64,000 bases of DNA from Mangrovimonas sp. TPBH4 (lineage in GTDB: Bacteria; Bacteroidota; Bacteroidia; Flavobacteriales; Flavobacteriaceae), in the NCBI RefSeq assembly GCF_001280505.1, contig NZ_LBIO01000049.1, positions 186,001 to 250,000 of the forward strand. The letters run 5' to 3'. The stretch's first letter is position 1, and every line of letters starts with the position of its first letter. The notes under the pieces are model-generated. The model was not told the DNA's origin and searched no databases. It worked only from the letters and a program-made list of their open reading frames with translations. This document shows positions 26,796 through 38,889 of this stretch, piece after piece. The position numbers and the translations under genes are program-made.

Positions 26796-27578
26796 TCAAT
26801 CTTCCGCTTTTCCGAAAAGATATCCGTAAGGCGTCCCTACAAATAAAGCACCGCCAACAATATTACCCAAGGTGGCCGGAATTAAATTGGACGTAAAAAA
26901 AGTGCTCCAAGTAATATCGGCACCTTCAAAAATAGCCAATGGAATGAAATACATATTGGCAATACTGTGCTCAAAGCCCATAGTGACAAAGGCCATAACA
27001 GGAATCCAGATGGCCACGATTTTCCCTATGGTATGTTTGGCCGCAATCCCTTGCCAAATGGCCAGACACACCAACCAATTCGCCCCTATGCCTTTAATAA
27101 AGGTGACCAAAAAAGAGTGGCTGGTTTTACCCTCTGCAATTTTATGAACCATATCTATATATGGACCGTTGCTTACCAAATGCGTTACATGGGTAATAAC
27201 ATACGCTAAAAAAAGTGCCCCAACAAAATTACCAATGTAGACCAAGCCCCAATTCTTCAACATGGCATAAACCCGTTGGCGTTTAGTTAAAATATTCGGA
27301 ATAAAATAGGCATTGTTACCCGTAAAAAGTTCGGCGCCTACAATAACCACTAAAATGAGGCCAATTGGGAATGCCGCCCCAAACAGGAACCTCGCCAATC
27401 CAGGATTGCTAGCTGCTATTCCGGGAGAACCTCCAGAAACAATAATTGACAATAGTCCTCCAAAAGCCACATAGGCTCCCGCCAAAAATGCCAGAATCAA
27501 TGTTTTGCTTACCGTATAGCCTTCTTTGTTCAAGGCTATTTCATTTATGATTTTTATCCCTTCTTTAGGTGAATTCAT
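26796..27578 (-). CDS. focA: Formate/nitrite transporter family channel FocA
   Basis: This 260-residue protein has six membrane segments with FNT family signatures: AFGGLLSIIVSGG, GAELFTGNNAYF and MGFEHSIANMYF, the last containing the conserved gating His. FNT proteins form pentameric channels for formate and similar anions. It lies downstream of pflA, 42 bp away, as in the classical pfl/foc arrangement, so it exports or re-imports the formate made by pyruvate formate-lyase. Confidence 0.92.
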   Translation of the reverse strand: MNSPKEGIKIINEIALNKEGYTVSKTLILAFLAGAYVAFGGLLSIIVSGGSPGIAASNPGLARFLFGAAFPIGLILVVIVGAELFTGNNAYFIPNILTKRQRVYAMLKNWGLVYIGNFVGALFLAYVITHVTHLVSNGPYIDMVHKIAEGKTSHSFLVTFIKGIGANWLVCLAIWQGIAAKHTIGKIVAIWIPVMAFVTMGFEHSIANMYFIPLAIFEGADITWSTFFTSNLIPATLGNIVGGALFVGTPYGYLFGKAED

Positions 27579-27620
27579 AAAACATATTCAATAATGGTTA
27601 GTTAATCAGTTCGTTTTAGT

Positions 27621-28370
27621 TTAGTTCACTTTAACTTCTTTAAAGTAGTCCTTCAGAATAGCTACAGCTGCGTCAATCTCTTCTTGGGTATTCTCTCTGG
27701 CATCTTTAAGCTCATACACCCAACCTAAAGCTTCCCATTTGTGGATTCCCAATTTATGGTAAGGCTGCAGTTCTATTTTCTCGATGGTTTTATACGCTTT
27801 AAAATAGTCTCCCAAAGCGTGAAGTAATTCAGGAGTATTGGTAATTCCAGGAATCAATACATAGCGCAACCACATAGCTTTGCCTGATTGCTCTCGGTGT
27901 TTCGCAAAGTTAAAAGTGGTTTCCTTGTTTTTTGCTCCCGCCAAGGTTCGAAAGCCTTCTTCGGTCATGTGCTTGATATCGAGCATTACCAAATCGGCAT
28001 AATCATCCAGAAGTTCCATGGTAGGGTGATTCAATAATCGCCCATTGGTATCCACATTGGTATGGATCCCCTCTTCTTTTAAGCGTTTAAAAAACGGAAT
28101 TAAAGCTTTGGCCTGTAACAGTGGTTCGCCACCAGAAACGGTCACACCGCCCAGATCCCCAAAATAAGGTTTCATACGAATGGCCCGTTGCACTAAATCT
28201 TCAATCTGGTATTCAGAACCGCCTTGGGTATCTATGGTATCTGGATTGTGGCAATACTGGCATTTTAGTTTACAACCCTGCAAGAATATTACCAATCGTA
28301 TTCCTGGTCCATCATGAGTTCCAAAAGACTCTATAGAATGTACGCTTAAGGTAGCATCTGGAGTTTTCAT
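27621..28370 (-). CDS. pflA: Pyruvate formate-lyase activating enzyme
   Basis: This 249-residue radical-SAM enzyme has the cluster motif CKLKCQYC (Cys33, 37, 40), HDGPGIRLVIFLQG before it, and GGVTVSGGEPLLQ, VDTNG and MLDIKHMTEEG after it. It installs the glycyl radical in PflB using a 4Fe-4S cluster and SAM. It lies 114 bp downstream of pflB on the same strand. Confidence 0.96.
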   Translation of the reverse strand: MKTPDATLSVHSIESFGTHDGPGIRLVIFLQGCKLKCQYCHNPDTIDTQGGSEYQIEDLVQRAIRMKPYFGDLGGVTVSGGEPLLQAKALIPFFKRLKEEGIHTNVDTNGRLLNHPTMELLDDYADLVMLDIKHMTEEGFRTLAGAKNKETTFNFAKHREQSGKAMWLRYVLIPGITNTPELLHALGDYFKAYKTIEKIELQPYHKLGIHKWEALGWVYELKDARENTQEEIDAAVAILKDYFKEVKVN

Positions 28371-28484
28371 AATTGATAGGATTTAAGAATTAAAAAAAAA
28401 GAGGCATCCAAAAAATGTATCACACCTTTTAGAATGTTCGTACCATTTTTTGAACACCTCAGAACTTAACCAGCAGAGTTATTG

Positions 28485-30740
28485 TTACATAGATTGGTGG
28501 AAAGAACGGGAAATGACTTCCATCTGTTGCTCTCTTGTCAATCTAATAAAGTTTACCGCGTATCCAGAAACACGTATGGTTAATTGTGGGTGATTTTCTG
28601 GATGCTCCATTGCGTCTAGCAACGTATCTTTATCTAATACATTCACATTTAAGTGCTGCGCTCCGTTGGCAAAATATCCCGTTAAGGTTGCTGCCAAGTT
28701 GTTGATACGCTCCTCTTCAGTTGCTCCAAGAGATTTAGGAACGATAGAGAAGGTATTGGACACACCGTCCTGTGAATCTTTATAATCTATTTTCGCTACG
28801 GAATTCAAGGATGCAATGGCTCCATTGGTATCACGTCCGTGCATTGGGTTGGCCCCTGGTGCAAATGCTACACCTTTTGCTCTACCATCGGGGGTTGCTC
28901 CCGTTTTCTTACCGTACACCACATTAGAAGTAATGGTCAATACAGACATTGTGGATTCTGCATTTTTGTACACTTTCAACTGTTTCAATTCATCGTTGAA
29001 ATCTTGCACCGCATCGTGAGCAAACACATCCACTCTATCATCGTCGTTTCCATATTTAGGGAACTCCCCTTCAATTTCGAAATCAACGGTCAAACCTTCT
29101 TCGTTTCTAATTGGTTTTACTTTGGCATATTTAATAGCCGATAATGAATCTGCTACAATTGAAAGCCCTGCAATACCATAAGCGATATTGATATCTGGAT
29201 TGGTATCAATTAAGGCCATTTGCGCTTTTTCATAATAGTATTTGTCGTGCATGTAGTGGATAATGTTCATAGAATCATTGTACACACGTGCTACTTCTTT
29301 CATGGCTACTTTAAAGTTTGCCATGACTTTATCAATGTTCAAATACTCATCTGTATCTTGCTCGATGCCATCCACCATTAAGGTTCCGGTTTCCTCACAA
29401 CGACCACCATTTAAGGCCAACAATAAAGTTTTTGCCAAGTTGGTACGTGCACCAAAGAATTGGATTTGTTTTCCTAATTCCTGGTAAGACACACAACAAG
29501 CGATACCGTAATCGTCAGACCCACGTAAATCACGCATTAAGTCGTCATTTTCAAATTGAATTGAAGAGGTATCGATAGCCACCTTAGCACAGAATTTTCT
29601 AAAGTTCTCTGGCAATGCTGGCGACCATAACACAGTAATATTAGGTTCTGGCGATGGGCCTAAGTTGTATAGGGTATGTAAGAAACGGAAAGCTGTTTTG
29701 GTTACTTTAGTACGTCCGTCCTGCAACATTCCTCCAATGGCTTCAGTTACCCAAGTTGGATCTCCCGCAAAGATTTCATCGTAAGCCGACATTCTTAAGT
29801 GACGTACCATACGCAATTTCATTACGAACTGGTCGATATACTCCTGCGCTTCGGTTTCAGTAATAAGCCCTGCATTCAAATCTCTTTCAATATAAATATC
29901 CAAGAAAGTAGAAACGTTCCCCAAAGACATGGCAGCTCCATCCTGCTCTTTTACAGCAGCCAAGTAAGCCATATACGTCCATTGCACCGCTTCCCTTGCA
30001 TTTTCAGCAGGACGACTTAAATCCAAACCATAGGCCTGCCCCATGGCGATCATATCCTTTAAAGCCTTGATTTGCTCAGAAACTTCTTCTCTCAAACGAA
30101 TTACCGCATCGGTCATTGGCCCTCCAATCTTGGCCAAATCCTCTTTTTTAGCTGCAATTAAAGCATCAATTCCATATAAGGCCACTCTACGGTAATCCCC
30201 GATAATTCGACCGCGGGCATAGTTGTCTGGCAATCCTGTTAAAAGCCCTAAAGATCTGTATTTTCTAATTTCATCGTTATAGGCATCAAAAACACCATCG
30301 TTATGGGTTTTTACATACTTAGAAAACAATTCGTCAATTTGATTTGCAGGTTTTAAGCCATGCTCTTCCAAGGCTTTTTGCACCACTTTATAGCCACCAA
30401 AAGGCTTCATGGCACGTTTCAATAGGGCATCTGTTTGCAATCCAACGATTACTTCATTGTCTTTGTCTATATATCCCGCTCCAAAGTTTGCAATACCAGA
30501 AATGGTATCCACATCTACGGAGTGCAACCCATTTTTTTGTCTTTCAATTTTAGTAGCTTCCTTACAAACTTCCCAAAGTTTTTGGGTGCGCTCGCTTGGT
30601 CCCACCAAAAATTCGCTGGTACCATAATAAGGTGTAAGATTTTTAATTACGAAATCACGTACGTTAATTGCCTTGGTCCAAGCTCCATTTTGGAATTGTT
30701 TAGTTCCTTGGTCTTCTTTTTTTAACTCTGCTACGTTCAT
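28485..30740 (-). CDS. pflB: Formate C-acetyltransferase (pyruvate formate-lyase)
   Basis: This 751-residue protein is of normal length for PflB. The paired active-site Cys are 415-416 ([10 protein letters not shown]). The radical-bearing Gly is at about 726 in RVSGYAVNF. Other family blocks are [21 protein letters not shown] and [20 protein letters not shown]. It converts pyruvate and CoA to acetyl-CoA and formate under low oxygen. With pflA and focA it forms a full unit for fermentative growth. The long upstream region with a CRP/FNR-like palindrome suggests oxygen or redox control. Confidence 0.97.
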   Translation of the reverse strand: MNVAELKKEDQGTKQFQNGAWTKAINVRDFVIKNLTPYYGTSEFLVGPSERTQKLWEVCKEATKIERQKNGLHSVDVDTISGIANFGAGYIDKDNEVIVGLQTDALLKRAMKPFGGYKVVQKALEEHGLKPANQIDELFSKYVKTHNDGVFDAYNDEIRKYRSLGLLTGLPDNYARGRIIGDYRRVALYGIDALIAAKKEDLAKIGGPMTDAVIRLREEVSEQIKALKDMIAMGQAYGLDLSRPAENAREAVQWTYMAYLAAVKEQDGAAMSLGNVSTFLDIYIERDLNAGLITETEAQEYIDQFVMKLRMVRHLRMSAYDEIFAGDPTWVTEAIGGMLQDGRTKVTKTAFRFLHTLYNLGPSPEPNITVLWSPALPENFRKFCAKVAIDTSSIQFENDDLMRDLRGSDDYGIACCVSYQELGKQIQFFGARTNLAKTLLLALNGGRCEETGTLMVDGIEQDTDEYLNIDKVMANFKVAMKEVARVYNDSMNIIHYMHDKYYYEKAQMALIDTNPDINIAYGIAGLSIVADSLSAIKYAKVKPIRNEEGLTVDFEIEGEFPKYGNDDDRVDVFAHDAVQDFNDELKQLKVYKNAESTMSVLTITSNVVYGKKTGATPDGRAKGVAFAPGANPMHGRDTNGAIASLNSVAKIDYKDSQDGVSNTFSIVPKSLGATEEERINNLAATLTGYFANGAQHLNVNVLDKDTLLDAMEHPENHPQLTIRVSGYAVNFIRLTREQQMEVISRSFHQSM

Positions 30741-31385
30741 ATTATATCTATTTATGTTGTTTTTGCCTTAACTGGTTTGTTATGAGGCAAATTTCGGGAC
30801 ATAGGGAAGCTTAAAATATGATAAAAAGCAGTTTTTGAATAATTCACAAGAATGCAATTTTACCCCCTAAAAAATACCATTCCTGCACAAAAAATCGGTT
30901 CTTGCCTCAACTTTGTCAATCCGTTCAAGCTCTGATTAATTTTTTTGAAAAAATGCGCTTTTTCATTTAAGAAAATTTAAGAGTTTTTCTGTCAGATTCT
31001 CTCATAATTTACACCTATCGTGTTGCAATCGGCAACATTTTTTGTATTTCAATCGAATTTCACACCTCTAATTTTCAATTGCTTAACCCTCCAATTTTGA
31101 CAAATCCGTGAAATCCAACATGAAACCACACCTCTTGTAGGAATAATTTTTAAATTTGAGAGAACCAATCTTTTGGAAATAAAGGTCATGGTGTTTGTTA
31201 CAACTATTGCTAATCTATGTGTTACCAAGTTAGATTTGAAAAACATGCAAAATGAAACATATAAATAAATACAAAATACTGGACACTACTTAGTTTTGTT
31301 TGTTTATCAATTCTGCGAACTCAACATCATTACCAAACTGTATTCCTGTCTGAGTTTGTTTAATTTCTTTAAAAGCATTAAGACG
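30741..31385. promoter_or_regulatory. Divergent control region between pflB and the VOC gene
   Basis: This 645-bp stretch without a gene is (A+T)-rich. Its main feature is the 17-bp palindrome TGTTGC-AATCG-GCAACA at 31021-31037, the geometry of a CRP/FNR-family site, about 280 bp upstream of the pflB start. A further repeated GTT(A/G)C motif occurs near 31195-31225. No clear -33/-7 pair was recognised. Control by an FNR-like regulator is inference. Confidence 0.4.
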
Positions 31386-31769
31386 ATGGATTTAAACCAA
31401 ATTACTGTTCCTTCATTAGATATAAGCCAATCAATTCCATTTTATGAAAAATTAGGCTTGAAACTGATCGTAAAATCCTTACCACATTATGCCAGATTTG
31501 AATGTCCCAACGGAAATTCAACCTTCTCAATTCACCAAACCGATTCACTCCCAAAAGGAGAAGGTATTTATGTATATTTTGAATGCAAGGATCTGGACAA
31601 ACGAGTAAAAGCTTTGAAACATAAAGGAATTACATTTGACCAAGAACCAACAGATCAAACTTGGCTTTGGAGGGAAGCCAAATTAAAAGATGTAGACGGC
31701 AACCAACTCATATTATTTTATGCTGGAGAAAACAGACTGAACCCGCCTTGGCGAATTAAAAACCAATAA
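31386..31769 (+). CDS. VOC-family protein (glyoxalase/bleomycin-resistance fold)
   Basis: This protein of 127 residues shows a single VOC module pair: MDLNQITVPSLDISQSIPFY, EKLGLKLIV, YARFECPNG, VYFECKDLDKRVKAL and KDVDGNQLILFYAGEN. It likely binds a metal and a small ligand as a dimer. The ATG at 31386 is chosen because the sequence upstream does not fit the fold. The substrate is unknown. Confidence 0.82.
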   Translation: MDLNQITVPSLDISQSIPFYEKLGLKLIVKSLPHYARFECPNGNSTFSIHQTDSLPKGEGIYVYFECKDLDKRVKALKHKGITFDQEPTDQTWLWREAKLKDVDGNQLILFYAGENRLNPPWRIKNQ

Positions 31770-31891
31770 CCATCTATTTGCACTGAAATTTTTCAGTAGG
31801 AAAAAACTTTCCTTTTTACTATATTAGTATCATGGGATTAAATTTCATCATATTTAACCTATAGACATATAGTACGAAACCATTAAAGCCA

Positions 31892-32323
31892 ATGACTAAA
31901 AAATACCCTTCAAAGGTATCCTATGGATTACTGTTGTTCATTTTCTTGATCTTCTATGGACCATTGATTCCCAACCTGATTGAGAATCCAATAAATGGAA
32001 AAACCCTTGTCGTCGTCGGATTGTTATCCCTGGTCTTTGCCTTTATTGTTCACCCTTTTCTTAAAACGAAATATATTATTCGCAATAAACAACTCGATAT
32101 AAAATTCGGAATGTTTTCATATCAACCAATTGATATCAGAAACATCAAGGAAATCTCCAAGACTACTAGTAAACTATCCTCACCTGCCCCCTCTTTTGAT
32201 CGCATAGAAATAAAATATGGTCAGTTTGAGGAAGTCATTATTTCACCAAAAGACCAAATGAATTTTGTAAAGGATTTAACCGAAATAAATCCAAATATTA
32301 AAACCAATATTGTGGAACCCTAA
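31892..32323 (+). CDS. Small membrane protein with bacterial PH domain
   Basis: This 143-residue protein has two hydrophobic helices (about 11-30 and 40-58) followed by a C-terminal PH-like beta domain (TKYIIRNKQLDIKFGMF, IDIRNIKEISKT, FDRIEIKYG, EEVIISPKDQMNFVKDL), as in the bPH_4/DUF1200 family. The function is unknown. It is monocistronic, with 122 bp upstream and nearly 300 bp downstream free of genes. Confidence 0.75.
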   Translation: MTKKYPSKVSYGLLLFIFLIFYGPLIPNLIENPINGKTLVVVGLLSLVFAFIVHPFLKTKYIIRNKQLDIKFGMFSYQPIDIRNIKEISKTTSKLSSPAPSFDRIEIKYGQFEEVIISPKDQMNFVKDLTEINPNIKTNIVEP

Positions 32324-32618
32324 GCAATTGCCATTAACAAAATCCACATAACATCTTCGATACAGCTCTCAAACATACTTTTGTAAACCTTCCATAGTTA
32401 CTTCATTCCCCAGTTAGAACAAGTCTAATAAACTTGGGTCCCGAGTTGTATTATACGCCCAAGCAGGGCCCAATTGGCATAGCTACTGCACCGCACACCG
32501 AACAAACAACGTAAAGAATTAAAAAACAGAGAATTACAGTTTTTTCATTAACTTTATCAGGCACATTCACCCATCTCATTTTCCTTGACCTCCTCTTAAC
32601 AATTTTAAATCTATTACT
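32324..32618. other. Intergenic region before the DUF3604 gene
   Basis: No gene, terminator or clear operator was recognised in this stretch. It is richer in C than the neighbouring spacers. Confidence 0.4.
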
Positions 32619-34493
32619 ATGAAAAAAATGTCATTAGTTCTCGGTCTGCTGTTTTTTATAGCACTTTACAACTGCAAGCAAAATGAGAAAAAGGAAAGTA
32701 TGGACACCCCTAAGGAAACTACAGTCATGGCTTCGGAAGTTTCGGAGATAAAAATAAATCCCAACAAGGACGCCTATTTTGGTAACCTCCACGTTCATAC
32801 AAGCTGGTCCTTCGATGGATACACCAATGGGTCTGTAACCAGTCCGGACGATGCCTATCGTTGGGCTAAAGGCGAAGCCATTCCCGGCGGTGGCGGCGGT
32901 GGGGATTTACAGATAAAAGTACCTTTGGACTGGTACGCTGTTTCCGATCACGCCGAATACATGGGGGTCTTTAAAAAAATGGAAGACCCAGAAAGCCCAT
33001 TCAGTAAACTCCCAATCGCAGAAAAGGTAACCTCCGATGATGCATCGGTAGCTTTCGCAGCTTTCGCAGAGGTGCTGGATGGCATGAATAAGGGAGTTCC
33101 CCAAGACGAATTGAACGATCCCACATTAGCCAAGTCCCTATGGAAAGAAATCATTACTATTGGCGACAAGCACAATGACCCGGGAAAGTTCACAACATTT
33201 TCAGCCTTTGAATGGACCTCTGCACCAAACAACCGGAATCTGCACAGGGTGGTCCTTTTTGGCAATAACACCAACATCCCAAACCTGCCCTACTCTGTAT
33301 TCGACTCCCCAAAACCTGAAGACCTTTGGACCTACATGGAAAATGCAAGAAAAAATGGCGCGACCCTATTGGCCGTACCCCATAATGGCAATGCCAGTGA
33401 CGGTATGATGTTTGAGCTGGTAGATTCCGAAGACAATGCCATTACCAAGGCCTACAGTGAAAGCCGAATGAGAAATGAGCCATTATACGAAATTACGCAG
33501 ATCAAGGGGACCTCTGAAGCGCACCCAGACCTGAGCCCCAATGATGAATTTGCCAATTTCGAACTATGGGACTACACCCTTTCTGCCATTACGGAGCGTC
33601 CAAAAAACAGAAAAGGGAGCTACCTAAGAGAAGCCTACAAAGATGGATTGAAACTGGACAGTGAAGGCGCCGGAAATCCTTTCAAATATGGTGTTATTGG
33701 AGATTCCGACACCCATAACTCGGCATCTAGTGTCGAAGAAGATAATTATACAGGAAAGTTTGGTATGGAAAACAATCCGGAACACCGCCTTGAAGGGATT
33801 CCAGGAAATAAGGAAGCCAGCAACCAGCAAATACGCGAATTTAGCTCAGGCGGATTGGCAGGTGTCTGGGCCGAATCGAATACCAGAGCTTCCATTTTTG
33901 AAGCCCTGAAAAGAAAAGAGACTTTTGGAACTTCAGGGCCACGTATGAAAGTGAGGTTTTTTGGAGGCTACAATTATGCTGAAGACCTATTAGGCCAAAA
34001 TAATTGGCTCCAAACCGCCTATGGAAGCGGGATCCCAATGGGAAGCGAATTAGAGCCCTCAACTGGAAAAGCGCCATCTTTTGTCATACAGGCAGTAAAA
34101 GAAGTCAATGGAGCTAACCTAGACCGAATTCAGATTATCAAAGGTTGGGTTGACGCCAGTGGTAAAACCCATGAAAAAATCTACAATGTTGCTATGTCGG
34201 GTGATCGAAAAGTTGATGCCAATGGTAAGGTGGCAGCAGTTGGCAATACAGTAGATATCAAAAATGCTTCCTATACCAACGACATTGGGGCCACGGAATT
34301 GAAAACCGTTTGGACGGACCCCGATTTTAATGCTCAGCAATACGCTTTTTATTATGTACGGGTATTGGAAATTCCAACGCCCAGATGGAGCACCTATGAT
34401 GCCAAAACATTAGGGATCGCCCCACGAAAAGACCTTCCTGCAAGCATTCAGGAACGCGCTTGGAGCAGTCCAATTTGGTATTCCCCAAAATAA
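32619..34493 (+). CDS. DUF3604 lipoprotein
   Basis: This 624-residue lipoprotein (FIALYNC, Cys19) has the DUF3604 signatures YFGNLHVHTSWSFDG, DAYRWAKGE, DWYAVSDHAEYMG, FSAFEWTS, LLAVPHNGNASDG and GVIGDSDTHNS. The His/Asp pattern (HVHTS, SDHAEY, PHNGN, DTHN) looks like a PHP-type metallo-phosphoesterase or hydrolase site. The family is common in marine bacteria and often sits near sulfatases or organic-phosphorus genes, but its reaction is not established. It is periplasmic or surface-anchored and stands alone. Confidence 0.85.
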   Translation: MKKMSLVLGLLFFIALYNCKQNEKKESMDTPKETTVMASEVSEIKINPNKDAYFGNLHVHTSWSFDGYTNGSVTSPDDAYRWAKGEAIPGGGGGGDLQIKVPLDWYAVSDHAEYMGVFKKMEDPESPFSKLPIAEKVTSDDASVAFAAFAEVLDGMNKGVPQDELNDPTLAKSLWKEIITIGDKHNDPGKFTTFSAFEWTSAPNNRNLHRVVLFGNNTNIPNLPYSVFDSPKPEDLWTYMENARKNGATLLAVPHNGNASDGMMFELVDSEDNAITKAYSESRMRNEPLYEITQIKGTSEAHPDLSPNDEFANFELWDYTLSAITERPKNRKGSYLREAYKDGLKLDSEGAGNPFKYGVIGDSDTHNSASSVEEDNYTGKFGMENNPEHRLEGIPGNKEASNQQIREFSSGGLAGVWAESNTRASIFEALKRKETFGTSGPRMKVRFFGGYNYAEDLLGQNNWLQTAYGSGIPMGSELEPSTGKAPSFVIQAVKEVNGANLDRIQIIKGWVDASGKTHEKIYNVAMSGDRKVDANGKVAAVGNTVDIKNASYTNDIGATELKTVWTDPDFNAQQYAFYYVRVLEIPTPRWSTYDAKTLGIAPRKDLPASIQERAWSSPIWYSPK

Positions 34494-34617
34494 TGGAATG
34501 ACTTAATGGGAGATAGATTTTTGTTATTACCAAATAATTAAATGAAATGATCAAGCCTAAATTTCCGAAGTAAATTCATTAACTTTAAGGATGTTACAAA
34601 ATATCATAAAATTATAA

Positions 34618-36807
<2,190 letters not shown>

Positions 36808-36836
36808 ACCAATAACAAAATCAACAATTAAATATA

Positions 36837-36870
36837 AAAGCCGCTTTCTTCAGAAAGTGGCTTTTTTTTT
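36837..36870 (+). terminator. Terminator after katG
   Basis: GCC-G-CTTTC and GAAAG-T-GGC form a 9-pair stem (one G:T) with a TTCA loop. Flanking A and T runs complete an intrinsic terminator. Confidence 0.92.
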
Positions 36871-37266
36871 GATATTACACCCTAGGAGTACCAACATAAT
36901 TAAAACCGGAAACACCAGATCGCTCTTTTACCTCAGTCAAATTTCATAGCAAACCAACTTTCGCAAAAACTAAAGGTCATTTAACAAACTCTCAACAAAA
37001 AATAAAATATCGTAAAAAGACAGAAATTGCTTTTTAACTCCATCGAATTTATCATTTGCATAGTTACTAGAATTGAGGCTTTTATCATTAATAATCTTTT
37101 AAAGTAAGAGATATGGACTCCAAACAATCTGTCCCTTTACATCTTCTCAGAAAATCTCTGATTCTCAAAAAAAGTTAGTTTTCTTCACTACCTTTAACAT
37201 AAGTAATCACCACAATACTTACAGCCCCACTTACACCTTAAACACTTATAAATATGCAGCTTTAAA
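36871..37266. other. Intergenic region between katG and the unknown gene at 37267
   Basis: There is no gene. The sequence is (A+T)-rich and presumably contains the promoter for the two-gene unit that follows. No clear element was recognised. Confidence 0.4.
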
Positions 37267-38889
37267 ATGAAACTGAAAAAATATGCATCATGGGGCCTGC
37301 TAAGCCTGCTCTTGATCACCATCATTGCAGGCACCTTTGTGTCGTTAAGAGTCAAGTCGCAGGTCAAGGAACTCTTCAAAATGAATAAGCATTTACAGGA
37401 AGAGGGCTATTATATGGGCGAATTTGAGTTTCATATGGTTGGTTTTGGCTATTTGATTGGCAAAGGCCATTATTTGGAAGCCCTTAAAGGTGTTTCGAAA
37501 TACCATGCCTTCTTGAGCAATAAAGAGAACCTTATAAAAATACCCAACTTTAAGAGCAAGCAGGACGAAATTGACTTTTATCTCAACCTTCAAAATCCAG
37601 AAACCGGGGCCTTTATGGACAGTTCCGCGCCGTTTTGCACCTACTTTTCCAACACCGAAAATATGGTAATGCATTTGGAAGCCTTGCAAGATTCCACAAG
37701 CAAACCGTTACAACTGAAATATCCCCTCTCCTTTCTCGATAACATCAACACGCCCCAAAAACTGGAAGCTTACCTCAACGACATTTCCTATATGAACCGA
37801 TTGGGATCCAAATTCCCCCAAACCTCGTTTCATTTTGCTCGGGACATGTTCAGTAATATAGAGCCCGATAATGTTATTGAAAGAAACAACTTGTACCACT
37901 TTACTCCCGAATGGAAACAAACCATTTTACAATGGATGTACAATTTTCAGGATGCAGAAACCGGCCTATGGGGCCCAAAACACACAAAAACCAAGGAATT
38001 ATTGAAATTTGATATCAACAACAGCTATTCCATTGTAAAGAAATTTCGGGACACCAATGGAGAGGATATCTACGAGGAATTTCCCCTGCGATACGGTGAC
38101 AAACTGTTTAGGGCGACCCTTGAAGGGCTGAAAGTCCCCATGCCGGCGGATGATGAATTGGAATGGGTGCACGAGTGGAATTTGAACCAGGCCAAAGGGA
38201 TTAAAATGCTCCTGGCCTGTTTATGGAAAGATGCCTCTGATGAAGACCGAAAAGCTGCAAAAGACATCATTGCCAACTTCATCAAGGTGAGCTTCGACAA
38301 ATATTATGTGGCTGATGAAGGTGCCTTTAGTTACTATCCCAACTCTGCACATGCCACAGTAGATGGCATGAACAACATGATCTTGAAAAGAATAGGCGCC
38401 CTTTCCTATGCGCGACAAAAACGCTATTGGGGTGCTGCGGAAGCAAATGCCAAAGCATTGGAACCCCTCACGGTGGACACTTTGGCAGAAAATGACCTTG
38501 AGGAGATTTCAAACATCCCAGACATCAACTCTTGGCGGATTTATTGCAGCCAACCCGATTTCAAAAAGCTTTATAACCATGTTTCTGTGGTGTATTATCC
38601 AACCAACACCAAGGTTTTGGACATTACAGAACTTGTCCCCAACATCATTCAATGGACAGAAACCTCAACCCTTTCCACTGGCAACTGGAAGTCGATGGCA
38701 GATATTACAAACGAATACAGCTCCTACCACATCCAAAAGCCACTTATTTACCGTGAAAAGGTCCCGTATGAAGACCTCAATCAACTTCTTGAAGCAACTT
38801 CGGAGCTGTATATTATTGGATTTGACATTCTGCAAATTCCCCGGTTTATCCAAAGAATTACAAAAGAGAACAAAACAAATACCTTATGA
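37267..38889 (+). CDS. Membrane-anchored protein of unknown function, possible alpha/alpha-barrel
   Basis: This 540-residue protein has one N-terminal hydrophobic helix (about 8-27) and a large soluble domain. Repeated phrases such as LNLQNPETGAFMDSSAPF and YNFQDAETGLWGPKHTKTKELL recall the helical repeats of prenyltransferase/terpene-cyclase-like or (alpha/alpha) barrels. No catalytic motif was identified. Its stop overlaps the start of the DUF6544 gene by four bases (ATGA), so the two proteins are translationally coupled and may work together. Confidence 0.7.
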   Translation: MKLKKYASWGLLSLLLITIIAGTFVSLRVKSQVKELFKMNKHLQEEGYYMGEFEFHMVGFGYLIGKGHYLEALKGVSKYHAFLSNKENLIKIPNFKSKQDEIDFYLNLQNPETGAFMDSSAPFCTYFSNTENMVMHLEALQDSTSKPLQLKYPLSFLDNINTPQKLEAYLNDISYMNRLGSKFPQTSFHFARDMFSNIEPDNVIERNNLYHFTPEWKQTILQWMYNFQDAETGLWGPKHTKTKELLKFDINNSYSIVKKFRDTNGEDIYEEFPLRYGDKLFRATLEGLKVPMPADDELEWVHEWNLNQAKGIKMLLACLWKDASDEDRKAAKDIIANFIKVSFDKYYVADEGAFSYYPNSAHATVDGMNNMILKRIGALSYARQKRYWGAAEANAKALEPLTVDTLAENDLEEISNIPDINSWRIYCSQPDFKKLYNHVSVVYYPTNTKVLDITELVPNIIQWTETSTLSTGNWKSMADITNEYSSYHIQKPLIYREKVPYEDLNQLLEATSELYIIGFDILQIPRFIQRITKENKTNTL

